Assembly (NCBI RefSeq): GCF_014203215.1
Contig: NZ_JACHIM010000002.1
Coordinates: forward strand, 180,541-244,540
DNA: 64,000 bases
From: Bartonella callosciuri
GTDB lineage: Bacteria; Pseudomonadota; Alphaproteobacteria; Rhizobiales; Rhizobiaceae
Direction of reading: 5' to 3'
The notes under the pieces were generated by a model. The model did not search any database and had not been told where the DNA came from. It saw only the letters and a program-made list of their open reading frames with translations. This document shows, piece after piece, positions 10,033 to 18,877 of the stretch (within the stretch, counting starts at the first letter, position 1; the number at the start of each line of letters is the position of its first letter). The position numbers and the translations under genes were made by a program.

Positions 10033-10917
10033 TTATGGTTTTGAGAGTTGTTTTCCTAACACATCTGCAAGCGATATTTGAGCTGAACCTGGTTGTATAG
10101 GCTTTTGCTGATTTGGATGAGGAGCCCAACCAGAAAGCCAGATGAAAGAAAAATGTGCGCGAATGCGGCCATCGGGATCGCTAAATCTTTGTGCATAGAT
10201 TTCAGCTGCACGTATGAAAAAGCGCTTAGATACGGGGCGTCGGGAGCGATTAATGAGTGCATTTTGCATTCCCATAGCTTTAAGGTCATTTATGAGATCA
10301 AACATTGTATTATAGCGTATAGTAACATCTTCAATATCTGCTACGGGTAAAGCAAAACCAACACGCTGTAGAAGAGCACCGACTTCACGAATGTCGGCAA
10401 AAGGATAGATCCTAGGGCTTGCTCCGCCATAGATTTCAATTTCAGCTTGTAGGAGGCATTCACGTAATTCTACCAGTGTACCGGCTCCAGCCATCACAGC
10501 TAAAAATAAGCCGTCTGGTTTAAGGATATGTTTTATCTGACTAAGAACACCAGGGGTATCATTGGTCAATTGTAATGAAAGAAGTGAAACAATAAGATCA
10601 CAATAATTTTGAGGAAAATCAAGAAATTCTCGATGACGTAAATGAAACTTTTTGCCATGACTTTGATAAAGCATGTCGGTTTCAACTCGTTCTATAGAAT
10701 GGACTTTTCCAGACTTCAGTAGAGTTTGCATGGCAAGATCTGTATGGCTGTGTAAATCAAGAGCTAATGTAAAGAGACGATCAACAGTACCAAGACGTTT
10801 ATAGAGATCCTCAGCCATGTATGACAGTAGAAAGTCATATCCTTTTTTTACTTTTTGGAAAGCACGCTTGCGAAACTGTTCAATGCGATCGTGATCAAAA
10901 ATTAAAGGATGTGACAT
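10033..10917 (-). CDS. SAM-dependent methyltransferase, BioC / NDUFAF5-like
   Basis: The 294-residue protein begins with IFDHDRIEQFRKRAF and contains a class I methyltransferase domain. SLLSLQLTNDTPGVLSQIKHILKPDGLFLAVMAG is the typical motif IV to post-IV region. Motif I is poorly conserved (the family GxGxG is not clear around residue 50). Relatives include BioC and the mitochondrial complex I assembly factor NDUFAF5, which is an arginine hydroxylase in this fold, so the actual reaction is uncertain. The C-terminal half (RRPVSKRFFIRAAEIYAQRF) resembles alphaproteobacterial members. It is divergent from comF across a 180-bp promoter region. Confidence 0.8.
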   Translation of the reverse strand: MSHPLIFDHDRIEQFRKRAFQKVKKGYDFLLSYMAEDLYKRLGTVDRLFTLALDLHSHTDLAMQTLLKSGKVHSIERVETDMLYQSHGKKFHLRHREFLDFPQNYCDLIVSLLSLQLTNDTPGVLSQIKHILKPDGLFLAVMAGAGTLVELRECLLQAEIEIYGGASPRIYPFADIREVGALLQRVGFALPVADIEDVTIRYNTMFDLINDLKAMGMQNALINRSRRPVSKRFFIRAAEIYAQRFSDPDGRIRAHFSFIWLSGWAPHPNQQKPIQPGSAQISLADVLGKQLSKP

Positions 10918-11097
10918 ATTGTTAAGCTCTTTCGATCTGTAATGCCTATATTTTGAGATGGTTCATTTTTGCGTAAGCTTTGTCAAGTTTATGATGTGAA
11001 AAAAACAGATTTATAAGACGTAACAATTTTTAAAGGAATTAAAGTTAAAAAATATAGAAGATCTTTTTGTACAGGGAAGCGATAAAAGCCTAAATTA

Positions 11098-11886
11098 ATG
11101 ATGTTATGCTTTCAAGAAGTAGCTTTAAGTGGCGGGAATATATTAAGTAAGTTCATTGAGCGGTTGTTAACAATTTTGTATCCGCCGATGTGCCCTGGGT
11201 GTAAGCAAAGCGTTTCTGCTTGTGGTACCATTTGCTCTGAATGTTGGAAAGATCTTCAATTTATCACAAAACCTTATTGTCCTGTTATGGGAACTCCTTT
11301 TGTTTGTGATATGGGGGATGGTTTTCTCAGTGGTGAAGCTCTTAAAAAATCTCTTCCTTTTTCGCGTGTTCGTTCGGCTATTATTCATAAAGGGGTAGCA
11401 CAAACTCTGGTAACGCGATTGAAATATGGTGATCATATAGAATTAGCATCGTTTATGGCTAATTGGATGATATTTGCTGGGCGCGAGATTATTGAGGATT
11501 GTGATGTTATTATTTCTGTTCCTTTGCACTTTCGTCGTTTTTTTAAGCGACGCTATAATCAATCTGCTGAGCTTGCACGTTATATTGCAGCAGCGCAGAA
11601 AAAAATTTTTAAGCCCGGTTGGCTTGTGCGTTGTCGACATACCCGTCCGCAAGTGCGTCTCTCTGCTAGAGAAAGAAAACTGAATGTGATGAATGCTTTT
11701 GAGGTGCCACGTAAAATAAAAAAATATCTAAAGGGGCGTTCTGTTTTGTTGATTGATGATGTTTTCACAACAGGTGCGACCGTGACAGCAGCTGCAGCAA
11801 CATTAAAGCATGCAGGTGCTCGGCAGGTTGATGTGTTAACATTTTCACGTGTTCTAAAAGAATCTTCTATACTTCCTCATTCTTGA
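11098..11886 (+). CDS. comF: ComF-family phosphoribosyltransferase-like protein
   Basis: The 262-residue product starts with a zinc-ribbon-like region containing CPGC and CSEC pairs (about residues 32-51). A phosphoribosyltransferase fold follows, with the PRPP loop VLLIDDVFTTGATVTAAA near residue 216. RRFFKRRYNQSAELAR is the typical ComF middle motif. ComF homologues are needed for DNA uptake in competent bacteria, but in many alphaproteobacteria their role is unknown. Two adjacent ATGs start the frame and no good Shine-Dalgarno is seen, so the start is provisional. grxC follows 47 bp downstream in the same direction. Confidence 0.88.
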   Translation: MMLCFQEVALSGGNILSKFIERLLTILYPPMCPGCKQSVSACGTICSECWKDLQFITKPYCPVMGTPFVCDMGDGFLSGEALKKSLPFSRVRSAIIHKGVAQTLVTRLKYGDHIELASFMANWMIFAGREIIEDCDVIISVPLHFRRFFKRRYNQSAELARYIAAAQKKIFKPGWLVRCRHTRPQVRLSARERKLNVMNAFEVPRKIKKYLKGRSVLLIDDVFTTGATVTAAAATLKHAGARQVDVLTFSRVLKESSILPHS

Positions 11887-11933
11887 GAGGATCTTAAAGT
11901 TGACACTATTTTAAAAACTTGGAGAATAACACG

Positions 11934-12197
11934 ATGAAAGAGATAGTACTTTACACACGTCCTAACTGTCCTTACTGCGCAAAAGCACGTGATTTGCTGG
12001 ATAAAAAAGGGGTAAAATATACAGATATTGATGCATCAACTTCTCGTCGCCAAGAAATGGTGCAGCGAGCGAATGGGCGTAATACATTTCCACAAATTTT
12101 TATAGGAGATTACCATGTTGGCGGTTGCGATGATCTATACGCTTTAAAAGATGCAGGGAAGCTTAATGCTTTGTTGCAAGATGTACAAAAATTGTAA
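11934..12197 (+). CDS. grxC: Glutaredoxin 3 (dithiol)
   Basis: This is an 87-residue glutathione-dependent dithiol oxidoreductase. The active site CPYC sits about residue 12, with the cis-Pro loop (NTFPQIFIGDYHVGGCDDL) that binds glutathione. GGAGA lies 8 bases before the ATG at 11934. The in-frame TTG further upstream precedes that site and was rejected. It lies directly behind comF, an arrangement common in rhizobia, and converges with ubiG after 11 bp. Confidence 0.95.
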   Translation: MKEIVLYTRPNCPYCAKARDLLDKKGVKYTDIDASTSRRQEMVQRANGRNTFPQIFIGDYHVGGCDDLYALKDAGKLNALLQDVQKL

Positions 12198-12208
12198 AAT
12201 ATGCTCAG

Positions 12209-12955
12209 CTAGAACTTTTTTGCCAAAAGCAAATAATTAACGTCCGTGTTTTTTGAAAGATTCCAACTGTCGTTTAATGGATTATAGGTAATACCCATCT
12301 CATCAATGACAGTCAGAGTATTTTTCGATAAGAAATTTTTAAGTTCCTGAGGTTTTAGGAACTTTTTATAGTCATGGGTTCCTTTGGGAAGCCAACGTAA
12401 AATATATTCAGCACCTATAATAGCGAGCCCCCATGCTTTCCATGTCCGGTTGAGTGTTGAGACAAACATCAACCCTTGTGTTTTAAGCATTTTTGCTGTG
12501 GCCTTTATCAAGAGGTTAACATCAGATACATGTTCAACCACTTCCATATTAAGGATGATATCAAACTGCTCTCCATCATTGGAGAGTATTTCTGCAGTCG
12601 TGGTCCGGTAATCAATTGAAAGACCATTTTTGGCTGCATGGGTTTTTGCTACTTCAATATTTGTTTGTGCAGCATCAGCTCCTACAACCGTAGCACCAAG
12701 ACGTGCCATTGGTTCGCACAACAAACCACCTCCACAGCCAATATCAAGAATTCTCAGATTTTCGAAGGGCATAAGTGAAAGAGGATTACGATTAAATTCT
12801 AGACAGATTTTTTCTTTAATGTAAGCAAGACGTGTTGGATTGAATTGATGAAGTGGACGAAATTTTCCTTGTGGATTCCACCATTCAGCTGCAATACGTG
12901 AAAAGTGATCAATTTCATTTTGGTCAATTGTGGTACGCGTTTCATTGTTTTTCAT
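12209..12955 (-). CDS. ubiG: Ubiquinone biosynthesis O-methyltransferase UbiG
   Basis: UbiG performs both O-methylations in ubiquinone synthesis. The protein is 248 residues. Family markers are the N-terminal [23 protein letters not shown], the SAM-binding motif [19 protein letters not shown] (about residue 71), and a later [11 protein letters not shown] segment. It is transcribed opposite to lysC, with about 185 bp of shared promoter region between them. Confidence 0.96.
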   Translation of the reverse strand: MKNNETRTTIDQNEIDHFSRIAAEWWNPQGKFRPLHQFNPTRLAYIKEKICLEFNRNPLSLMPFENLRILDIGCGGGLLCEPMARLGATVVGADAAQTNIEVAKTHAAKNGLSIDYRTTTAEILSNDGEQFDIILNMEVVEHVSDVNLLIKATAKMLKTQGLMFVSTLNRTWKAWGLAIIGAEYILRWLPKGTHDYKKFLKPQELKNFLSKNTLTVIDEMGITYNPLNDSWNLSKNTDVNYLLLAKKF

Positions 12956-13140
12956 GTCTCTTTCCTTTTACTTTTTTATGATCAAGTCAGGTAGATTTTA
13001 GCTAAAGTCAAGAGAAATTAACATAAACATAACTAAACTTGCACCAATGGTAGATATTCTGTATGTGAGAAAGTGATTTTTTATAAACCCTTATTCTCAC
13101 CATTATTTGAGATAAGAAATTAAAAGTAAGAGTGTTATTT

Positions 13141-14397
13141 ATGGCGCGTATTGTCATGAAATTTGGTGGAACATCTGTGGCAAACATTGAGCGTATTCAT
13201 AATGTTGCACGGCATGTCAAAAGAGAAGTAGATACAGGCAATGAGGTTGCGGTCGTGGTCTCCGCAATGGCCGGAAAAACCGATGAGTTGGTTCAGTGGG
13301 CGCGTGATGCTTCACCGACACATAAAGATGCTTGCGAATATGATGTGATTGTTGCTTCTGGTGAGCAGGTAACAGCGGGTTTATTAGCTCTTACACTCCA
13401 GGCAATGGGAGTGAATGCGCGTTCATGGCTTGGTTGGCAAATTCCTATTCATACGGATAGTGCGCATAGTGGTGCACGTATTACAGATATTGATGGATCT
13501 TTTTTAATACAGCCTTTTCAGGAAGGTCAGGTAGCAGTTATTGCTGGTTTTCAGGGGATAGCTCCAGATAATCGCATTTCTACCTTAGGGCGTGGTGGGT
13601 CAGATACGAGTGCTGTTGCTGTGGCGGCAGCTATACAAGCTGATCGCTGTGATATTTATACAGATGTGGATGGCGTATATACAACAGATCCGCGTATAGA
13701 GCCTAAGGCACGTCGTTTACCAAAAGTTGCTTTTGAAGAAATGCTGGAAATGGCTTCTCTTGGGGCAAAAGTTTTACAGGTTCGTTCTGTTGAATTGGCT
13801 ATGGTTCATAAAGTCCGGACCTTTGTGCGCTCAAGTTTTGAGGATCCTGATATTTTAGGCATAGGGGATCCAATAAATTCTCCTGGAACACTTATTTGCG
13901 ATGAGGATGAAATCGTGGAACAACAGAATGTTACTGGTATTGCTTTTGCTAAAGATGAAGCGCAAATTTCACTCCGTCGACTTGCAGATCGCCCAGGGAT
14001 CTCTGCAGCAATTTTTGGTCCCTTGGCTGAAGAGCGAATTAATGTCGATATGATTGTGCAAAATATTTCTGAAGATGGTTCAAAAACTGATATGACTTTT
14101 ACTGTACCATCGGCAGATGCAGAAAAAGCCGTTGCGCTTCTTGAGAAAAATCGTAAAGAGATTGGCTTTGATGTTATCCAATCTGAAAGTGGTCTTGCCA
14201 AGGTATCTGTTATTGGTATTGGAATGCGCAGCCATGCAGGTGTTGCGGCTACAGCATTTAAGGCTTTGGCTGAGAAAGGCATTAATATTCAGGCAATTAC
14301 GACTTCAGAGATTAAGATTTCTATTTTGATTGATAGCGCTTATACTGAACTTGCGGTCAGAACATTACATGCTGTTTATGGGCTTGATAAAGGTTAA
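13141..14397 (+). CDS. lysC: Aspartate kinase (lysine-sensitive type)
   Basis: LysC phosphorylates aspartate, the entry step to lysine/DAP, threonine and methionine. It is 418 residues. The N-terminal kinase domain starts MKFGGTSVAN and includes ISTLGRGGSDTSAVA and the DVDGVYTTDPR substrate region. Two C-terminal ACT domains (about residues 265-418) provide feedback control. The ATG at 13141 is chosen over an in-frame GTG 9 bp upstream because family proteins start at MARIVMKFGG. With thrB later in the window, it shows that aspartate-family synthesis is at least partly kept. Confidence 0.96.
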   Translation: MARIVMKFGGTSVANIERIHNVARHVKREVDTGNEVAVVVSAMAGKTDELVQWARDASPTHKDACEYDVIVASGEQVTAGLLALTLQAMGVNARSWLGWQIPIHTDSAHSGARITDIDGSFLIQPFQEGQVAVIAGFQGIAPDNRISTLGRGGSDTSAVAVAAAIQADRCDIYTDVDGVYTTDPRIEPKARRLPKVAFEEMLEMASLGAKVLQVRSVELAMVHKVRTFVRSSFEDPDILGIGDPINSPGTLICDEDEIVEQQNVTGIAFAKDEAQISLRRLADRPGISAAIFGPLAEERINVDMIVQNISEDGSKTDMTFTVPSADAEKAVALLEKNRKEIGFDVIQSESGLAKVSVIGIGMRSHAGVAATAFKALAEKGINIQAITTSEIKISILIDSAYTELAVRTLHAVYGLDKG

Positions 14398-15338
14398 GTA
14401 TTTTTTAACACTGAAAAGATTTTCAAATAACATGAAGCATCAATATGTGTAAGGGAGTGGAGAATTCCTACGTAAGCGTTTCCTAGGAAAGAAGAAATGC
14501 ATCCCTCGTTTATAAATAAACATGTTATGTAGGAATCTTCGTAACTGCTCAAATTGTAGAGATATGGATTTGATTTCATTGGATTATTCACGCAATTGCG
14601 TAAAATAGAGTTGATAAAAGATATTTCATTGATGTTTTACATGTTTTCACATGACTGTTGAGAATTTTATGTGTATGCTCCGTGGTTTTCATTTTATTCT
14701 TTTCTAAAAATGAATAAAAACCTAAGATAAAAGTTAGACAATAATTACCCATAACGAAATATTTTCAATTTAGAGAACCGCAAAAGCTTTCTTTTTCTTT
14801 GGCATATTGAATTATGGCTCTTAATTTAGCTTCTCTTTTAACTTTTGATATGGGTTCATTTCTTCTAAAGGGAGTAAAGAAATCCTCATAGTTCTTAATA
14901 AATCAAATAACATGGGCTTTGTTATGGAAACTACAATTTGCGCAATTATAATAATGATGCATTAAGGGGCTTAAAAAATTGCCATAAGATTTTGGTACAA
15001 ACGTTTACAAATGCACAATTTGTTTTGTACTTCTTTTCTGTCAGTTATCTAATTCATGTCATCCATTTGTATTGATCAGACAAGGTTATAATATTTCACT
15101 AGGTGAACACATATTATTTTATGGAAATTACGTATTATTTTTTGATGAGTCTCTTACATAAAGTTTATCAGTGGAGTTAAATAGCTTTTACAAGGAATAA
15201 GCTTTTTTCATTTGTTCATTGGTGCAAGAATAAAGTACGTTAAAATAGTTCTTTTTAATTTATTTTTGTCATTGTTATGAACCATAGCGCGACAAATGAG
15301 CAAAATCACTTTTGAAAAGTTAGCATAAAAGTACATTG
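14398..15338. other. Gene-free 0.94-kb stretch between convergent lysC and nhaA
   Basis: Every frame is short and lacks coding character. A structured element lies at 14464-14536 (a 12-bp stem enclosing a perfect 12-bp palindrome). Other such convergent gaps in this window hold decayed copies of the neighbouring minus-strand gene. I compared this stretch by eye with nhaA and found no convincing match. Confidence 0.6.
14464..14536. repeat. Inverted repeat with internal palindrome downstream of lysC
   Basis: ATTCCTACGTAA (14464-14475) pairs with TTATGTAGGAAT (14525-14536) over 12 positions with a single G-T mismatch. The loop contains the perfect palindrome TTTCCTAGGAAA (14479-14490). It lies 66 bp past the lysC stop. 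It could be a 3' transcript structure or a protein-binding dyad, but no T-run makes it a classic terminator. Confidence 0.5.
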
Positions 15339-16694
15339 TCATTTTGTTTGTGGGGGACTATCAGGTTTATTACGCTTGATGTAAATGAATCCATATCCAA
15401 GGCCGAGCAGGGCAGATAAACCAGATCCACAAAGGACACCAATTTTTGCAGAATCAAGCAGAATCATATCTTTAAAAGCGAGCATTGAAACAAAGATAGA
15501 CATTGTAAAGCCAATTCCTGCTAAAAATCCAATGAGCAAAATGCCTGTCCATGTCATCTGAGGAGGCAAACGGCATAGTCCTGACTTTACTGCTAAATAA
15601 CTTGCAATGATAATACCAAAAGGTTTGCCAATAAAGAGACCAATAACAACACCGAGTACAATCAAAAATGATTCATGAGAAGAAAGATCAAAATTTGCAA
15701 AACTAACACCAGCATTTGCAAAGGCAAAAATTGGCATTACGCCGTACGCAACCCATGGATGCAATGTTTGCTGAACACGGGTTACTGGTGCAATCAGATC
15801 GCGTTGTCCTTTGCGCATTTTTTTCAATGCAGTCGAGATATGATGCGGATCTGTTTTTGTGTTTTTTTCTTGAAGAACTTGCATTGCATTGCTTAACATG
15901 GTGAGTGGCGCTACAAGGGTACGGGTAGGAAACACCGGAGTCATCATGCCCAAAATCACGCCCGCGAGTGATGGATGAACACCTGTGCTCATTAAACCCC
16001 ACCATATAATTGCACCAGGTAGAACGTAAATCCACGCCGATGCCAGTCCAATCCATTGAAAAAATAGCACCAAAGCAATCCCTGCAGATGAAGTAATTAA
16101 ACCACTAGTATCAATATTTGTTGAGTAAAAGAAAGCAATGATAAGAACAGCGATAATATCATCAATAATTGCTAAGGATAAAAGAATGATATGAAGGTTA
16201 GAAGGAATTTTTTTCCCAAGAAGAGCAAGAATACCTAGTGCAAAAGCAATATCTGTTGCCGTTGGTACAGCCCAACCATGGGTATGTCCTCCGTTAAAGT
16301 TGAATATGAGATAAATAAGTGCAGGAAGACAAACACCTCCTATTGCGGCAACAATTGGCAAAATTGCTTGTTTAAAATTGGTGAGAGCGCCTTCATGAAT
16401 TTCGCGTCGGATTTCCATTCCTGCTACGAGAAAGAAAACAGTCATAAGAGCATCGTTAACCCAGAAATGTAAATCCCATGAAATGCTAAAATGACCAAAG
16501 TTAATACCAAAAGGTGTATGCCAGAAAGATTCATAGAGAGAAGCATATTGAGAATTAGCGCAAATAAGTGCGGCAGTGGCGGCTAATAAAAGAACAACAC
16601 CGCTGAGAGCTTCAATATGCAGAAAGCGCTCAAGAGCAGAAAATGCACGATTTGTGACAAGAGAGGCGCGATTTGGCAATCGATTTGAAGACAT
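15339..16694 (-). CDS. nhaA: Na+/H+ antiporter NhaA
   Basis: NhaA expels Na+ in exchange for protons at alkaline pH across the inner membrane. The 451-residue product has about twelve hydrophobic segments. It includes the ion-site motif LSLAIIDDIIAVLIIAFFYS (adjacent Asp pair), the GWAVPTATDIAFALGIL discontinuous helix region, and the GFLAGIGFTMSIFVSMLAF C-terminal helix. The ATG at 16694 is preceded by a weak TTGGAG-like site. It is monocistronic by spacing. Confidence 0.96.
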   Translation of the reverse strand: MSSNRLPNRASLVTNRAFSALERFLHIEALSGVVLLLAATAALICANSQYASLYESFWHTPFGINFGHFSISWDLHFWVNDALMTVFFLVAGMEIRREIHEGALTNFKQAILPIVAAIGGVCLPALIYLIFNFNGGHTHGWAVPTATDIAFALGILALLGKKIPSNLHIILLSLAIIDDIIAVLIIAFFYSTNIDTSGLITSSAGIALVLFFQWIGLASAWIYVLPGAIIWWGLMSTGVHPSLAGVILGMMTPVFPTRTLVAPLTMLSNAMQVLQEKNTKTDPHHISTALKKMRKGQRDLIAPVTRVQQTLHPWVAYGVMPIFAFANAGVSFANFDLSSHESFLIVLGVVIGLFIGKPFGIIIASYLAVKSGLCRLPPQMTWTGILLIGFLAGIGFTMSIFVSMLAFKDMILLDSAKIGVLCGSGLSALLGLGYGFIYIKRNKPDSPPQTK

Positions 16695-16836
16695 AAAAAA
16701 ACTCCAAGTATCAATAATTCTGCTAATAGATATCTCGTAACCTGTTATGCATTACTTTGTTGTTCATACAAAAGAAAAAAGAGGAATCAATCGCCTAATT
16801 TAGACAGTATTATTCTGTTTACAGCTAAAAATATTT

Positions 16837-18528
16837 TTAGGATGATGGTTCATTTTTGATGGTTAAATGTACTTTATTCAAAACAGTGGATAGATCATTT
16901 TGTAGTGCGGTTTCTAGATCAGTCATTGTGATTCCGTCGTTATTTTTTGCTTTGACTTTAATGGTCAACGTTTGGGGATGTTTAGCAAACTCACCAAGAG
17001 CTTTTGAAATATTTTCAGCTTGATCATGATTTTTTAGAAATATTTTGGGGCTTTGTGTCATTATCAGATAGAAATCGTCGTAGAGTTCCTTCTTGAGGTC
17101 ATGGGTTTTATCGTTAAGATTTTGTGCAAGATACGAAAAAAGTTGATCAATGAAACCTGTATCCGCATAGCGTATGTCAACTTCATTGAAGCTAAGATCT
17201 TGAGAGGCGGCGAGCATTAATTTTTTCTGACCAGAGAAGAGTTTTTCATCAACATTAATAATTTTAGCTGATATTTTCCCAGAACCACCATCTTTTATAT
17301 TGAAAGACATTGCATTAAGGAAGAGTGTACGCTTTTTCTCATCATAAGAAACATCAAGTTTTCCTGAAACATCAAAGCGTTCAAAATTCACTTTTTTGAG
17401 GAAATCTAAGTCTTTTCCTTCCACTTTTTTAGGTAAAATCGAAAAGTTCTCGAGAGAAAGAAAAAGCTTTTTCGGTATAGGCTTTTTCCACAGACTTGGC
17501 TTGAATTGGAATGATTCGAGAGTTGCTTTCAGTTGTGGTATATCGACGGTAACGTTATCAATTTTTGCGTCAGCTGAGGTAATGGCAAGCACTGTGTTTA
17601 AGAAAATATCATTTCGTACTGTTTTTTCGGCAACCTGATTATTTTCTTTTCTGGCGTTAAGGTAAGCTTTAATTAATTTTTCAGGCGTTTGTTCGAACGG
17701 TTTCATCTTGAGACCAGATGTTGTAAATTTTCCAACAAAGAAAGAGGCATTCTTTTCTTTTTCTTCAAAGATATTAACTCTTATATTATTCAAAGAAATA
17801 GGACCTGTAACGGTTCCCCCTTGACTGAGAGTATTGCTTTTCCCGAAAATGATAGAATAAGCGTAATTGATGTCAATATTATGCGCTTTTACTGTATCAC
17901 TCTTAGCAATAAGGCGCATCTGTTCGGTATCATTTGCGGCTATTTCTGTAAGATTCATGTTTTTGATGCTAACAGAACGAATATAACCGTTTTTAAAGTC
18001 AGAAAGCTGAAAATTCTTTAACTCAACTTTTTCGGTTAATTTATTATTTTCTATAGAAAGTCGTATATCCGGAGCAAAAACTGAGGCAAGTTCAATACGC
18101 CTAATGGATTGTAAAAGACGTGATGCAAGCTTGGTATCCTTCTCTTTTAAGGAGACTCTATTAAGAGAGATTTGGGGAATTTGTACATGAATATTATTAT
18201 GTTTTAAATCAACGTTATAAAGTGTAAAAGCACCAGGAATAAAGGAAATAGGAGGACGGGCTGAAATGGCACCAATCTTAAGTGATATGCCTGCAGGGAC
18301 TGGGAATGTAACATTTGTCAAATTGACTTTGCCTATGATGCTGACTTCAGATGTCTCTGCTTTTATGGAGTGACGGGCTATTTCTCGTCGGACAAAACTT
18401 TCAAGATAGGGCTTTGTCATATAAAAAACACCGACGACGATAACCGCCAGAATAGCAACAAATCCAATAATGTACGTCAACCAGTATTTTAGAGTACTTT
18501 GGTATCCACCATTAAAATTGCCCATCAT
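16837..18528 (-). CDS. Unknown membrane-anchored periplasmic protein, AsmA-like architecture
   Basis: This is a 563-residue protein with one hydrophobic segment (about residues 14-34) and then a long extracytoplasmic region rich in short alternating-hydrophobic strands. Repeated statements such as LKNFQLSDF, VSIKNMNLTEI and ISLNNIRVNIF recall the beta-groove folds of AsmA/YhdP-like and DUF748-like proteins. There are no cysteines or recognisable catalytic motifs. A neighbouring AsmA-type gene at 2.6-4.5 kb is dead, so this may be one of the retained proteins of that kind. A role in lipid or envelope assembly would be pure inference. GAAAGAAG precedes the start codon. Confidence 0.7.
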   Translation of the reverse strand: MMGNFNGGYQSTLKYWLTYIIGFVAILAVIVVGVFYMTKPYLESFVRREIARHSIKAETSEVSIIGKVNLTNVTFPVPAGISLKIGAISARPPISFIPGAFTLYNVDLKHNNIHVQIPQISLNRVSLKEKDTKLASRLLQSIRRIELASVFAPDIRLSIENNKLTEKVELKNFQLSDFKNGYIRSVSIKNMNLTEIAANDTEQMRLIAKSDTVKAHNIDINYAYSIIFGKSNTLSQGGTVTGPISLNNIRVNIFEEKEKNASFFVGKFTTSGLKMKPFEQTPEKLIKAYLNARKENNQVAEKTVRNDIFLNTVLAITSADAKIDNVTVDIPQLKATLESFQFKPSLWKKPIPKKLFLSLENFSILPKKVEGKDLDFLKKVNFERFDVSGKLDVSYDEKKRTLFLNAMSFNIKDGGSGKISAKIINVDEKLFSGQKKLMLAASQDLSFNEVDIRYADTGFIDQLFSYLAQNLNDKTHDLKKELYDDFYLIMTQSPKIFLKNHDQAENISKALGEFAKHPQTLTIKVKAKNNDGITMTDLETALQNDLSTVLNKVHLTIKNEPSS

Positions 18529-18877
18529 TTCTTCTTTCGCTTTTATTACTCTCTGTGAGAATGGAGATAAATTTTTTTAAGCAACAATAAAGGTTCAGAT
18601 ATAGTATGCACCAGCTTTAACAATTATCTGCTTTTACTCTCTTTTACATGTAGAGTCATTTTTTTTGCAATACGCTTTTATCAACATTCACCAATTTTCT
18701 TTGGTTTCAGCATTTTATATAAAAGCCTATAGGTAGAGGAAGTCTATGTTGATCATAATTTTACTCCTTAAAATCATGCTAGAATATATACATGTTTGCT
18801 TTTATCTTGCTGCTGCTTATCTGAATAGTTAAAACACAAAAGATATGTTGTTGTTCATTATAATCTAATGGGGAGAG

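Noticed and set aside
13806-14282. 158-codon minus-strand open frame inside lysC
   Set aside because: Antisense to lysC, with Ser-rich composition that merely mirrors its codons.
14394-14591. 65-codon minus-strand frame after lysC
   Set aside because: No start signal, overlaps the structured repeat and has no family features.
13806-15338. Partial duplicate of nhaA or lysC in their shared gap, by analogy with the purD and pdxH remnants
   Set aside because: Compared by eye with both genes and no collinear blocks were found.
17396-18021. Plus-strand frames inside the 563-residue gene
   Set aside because: Antisense to a long gene with a clear protein pattern.
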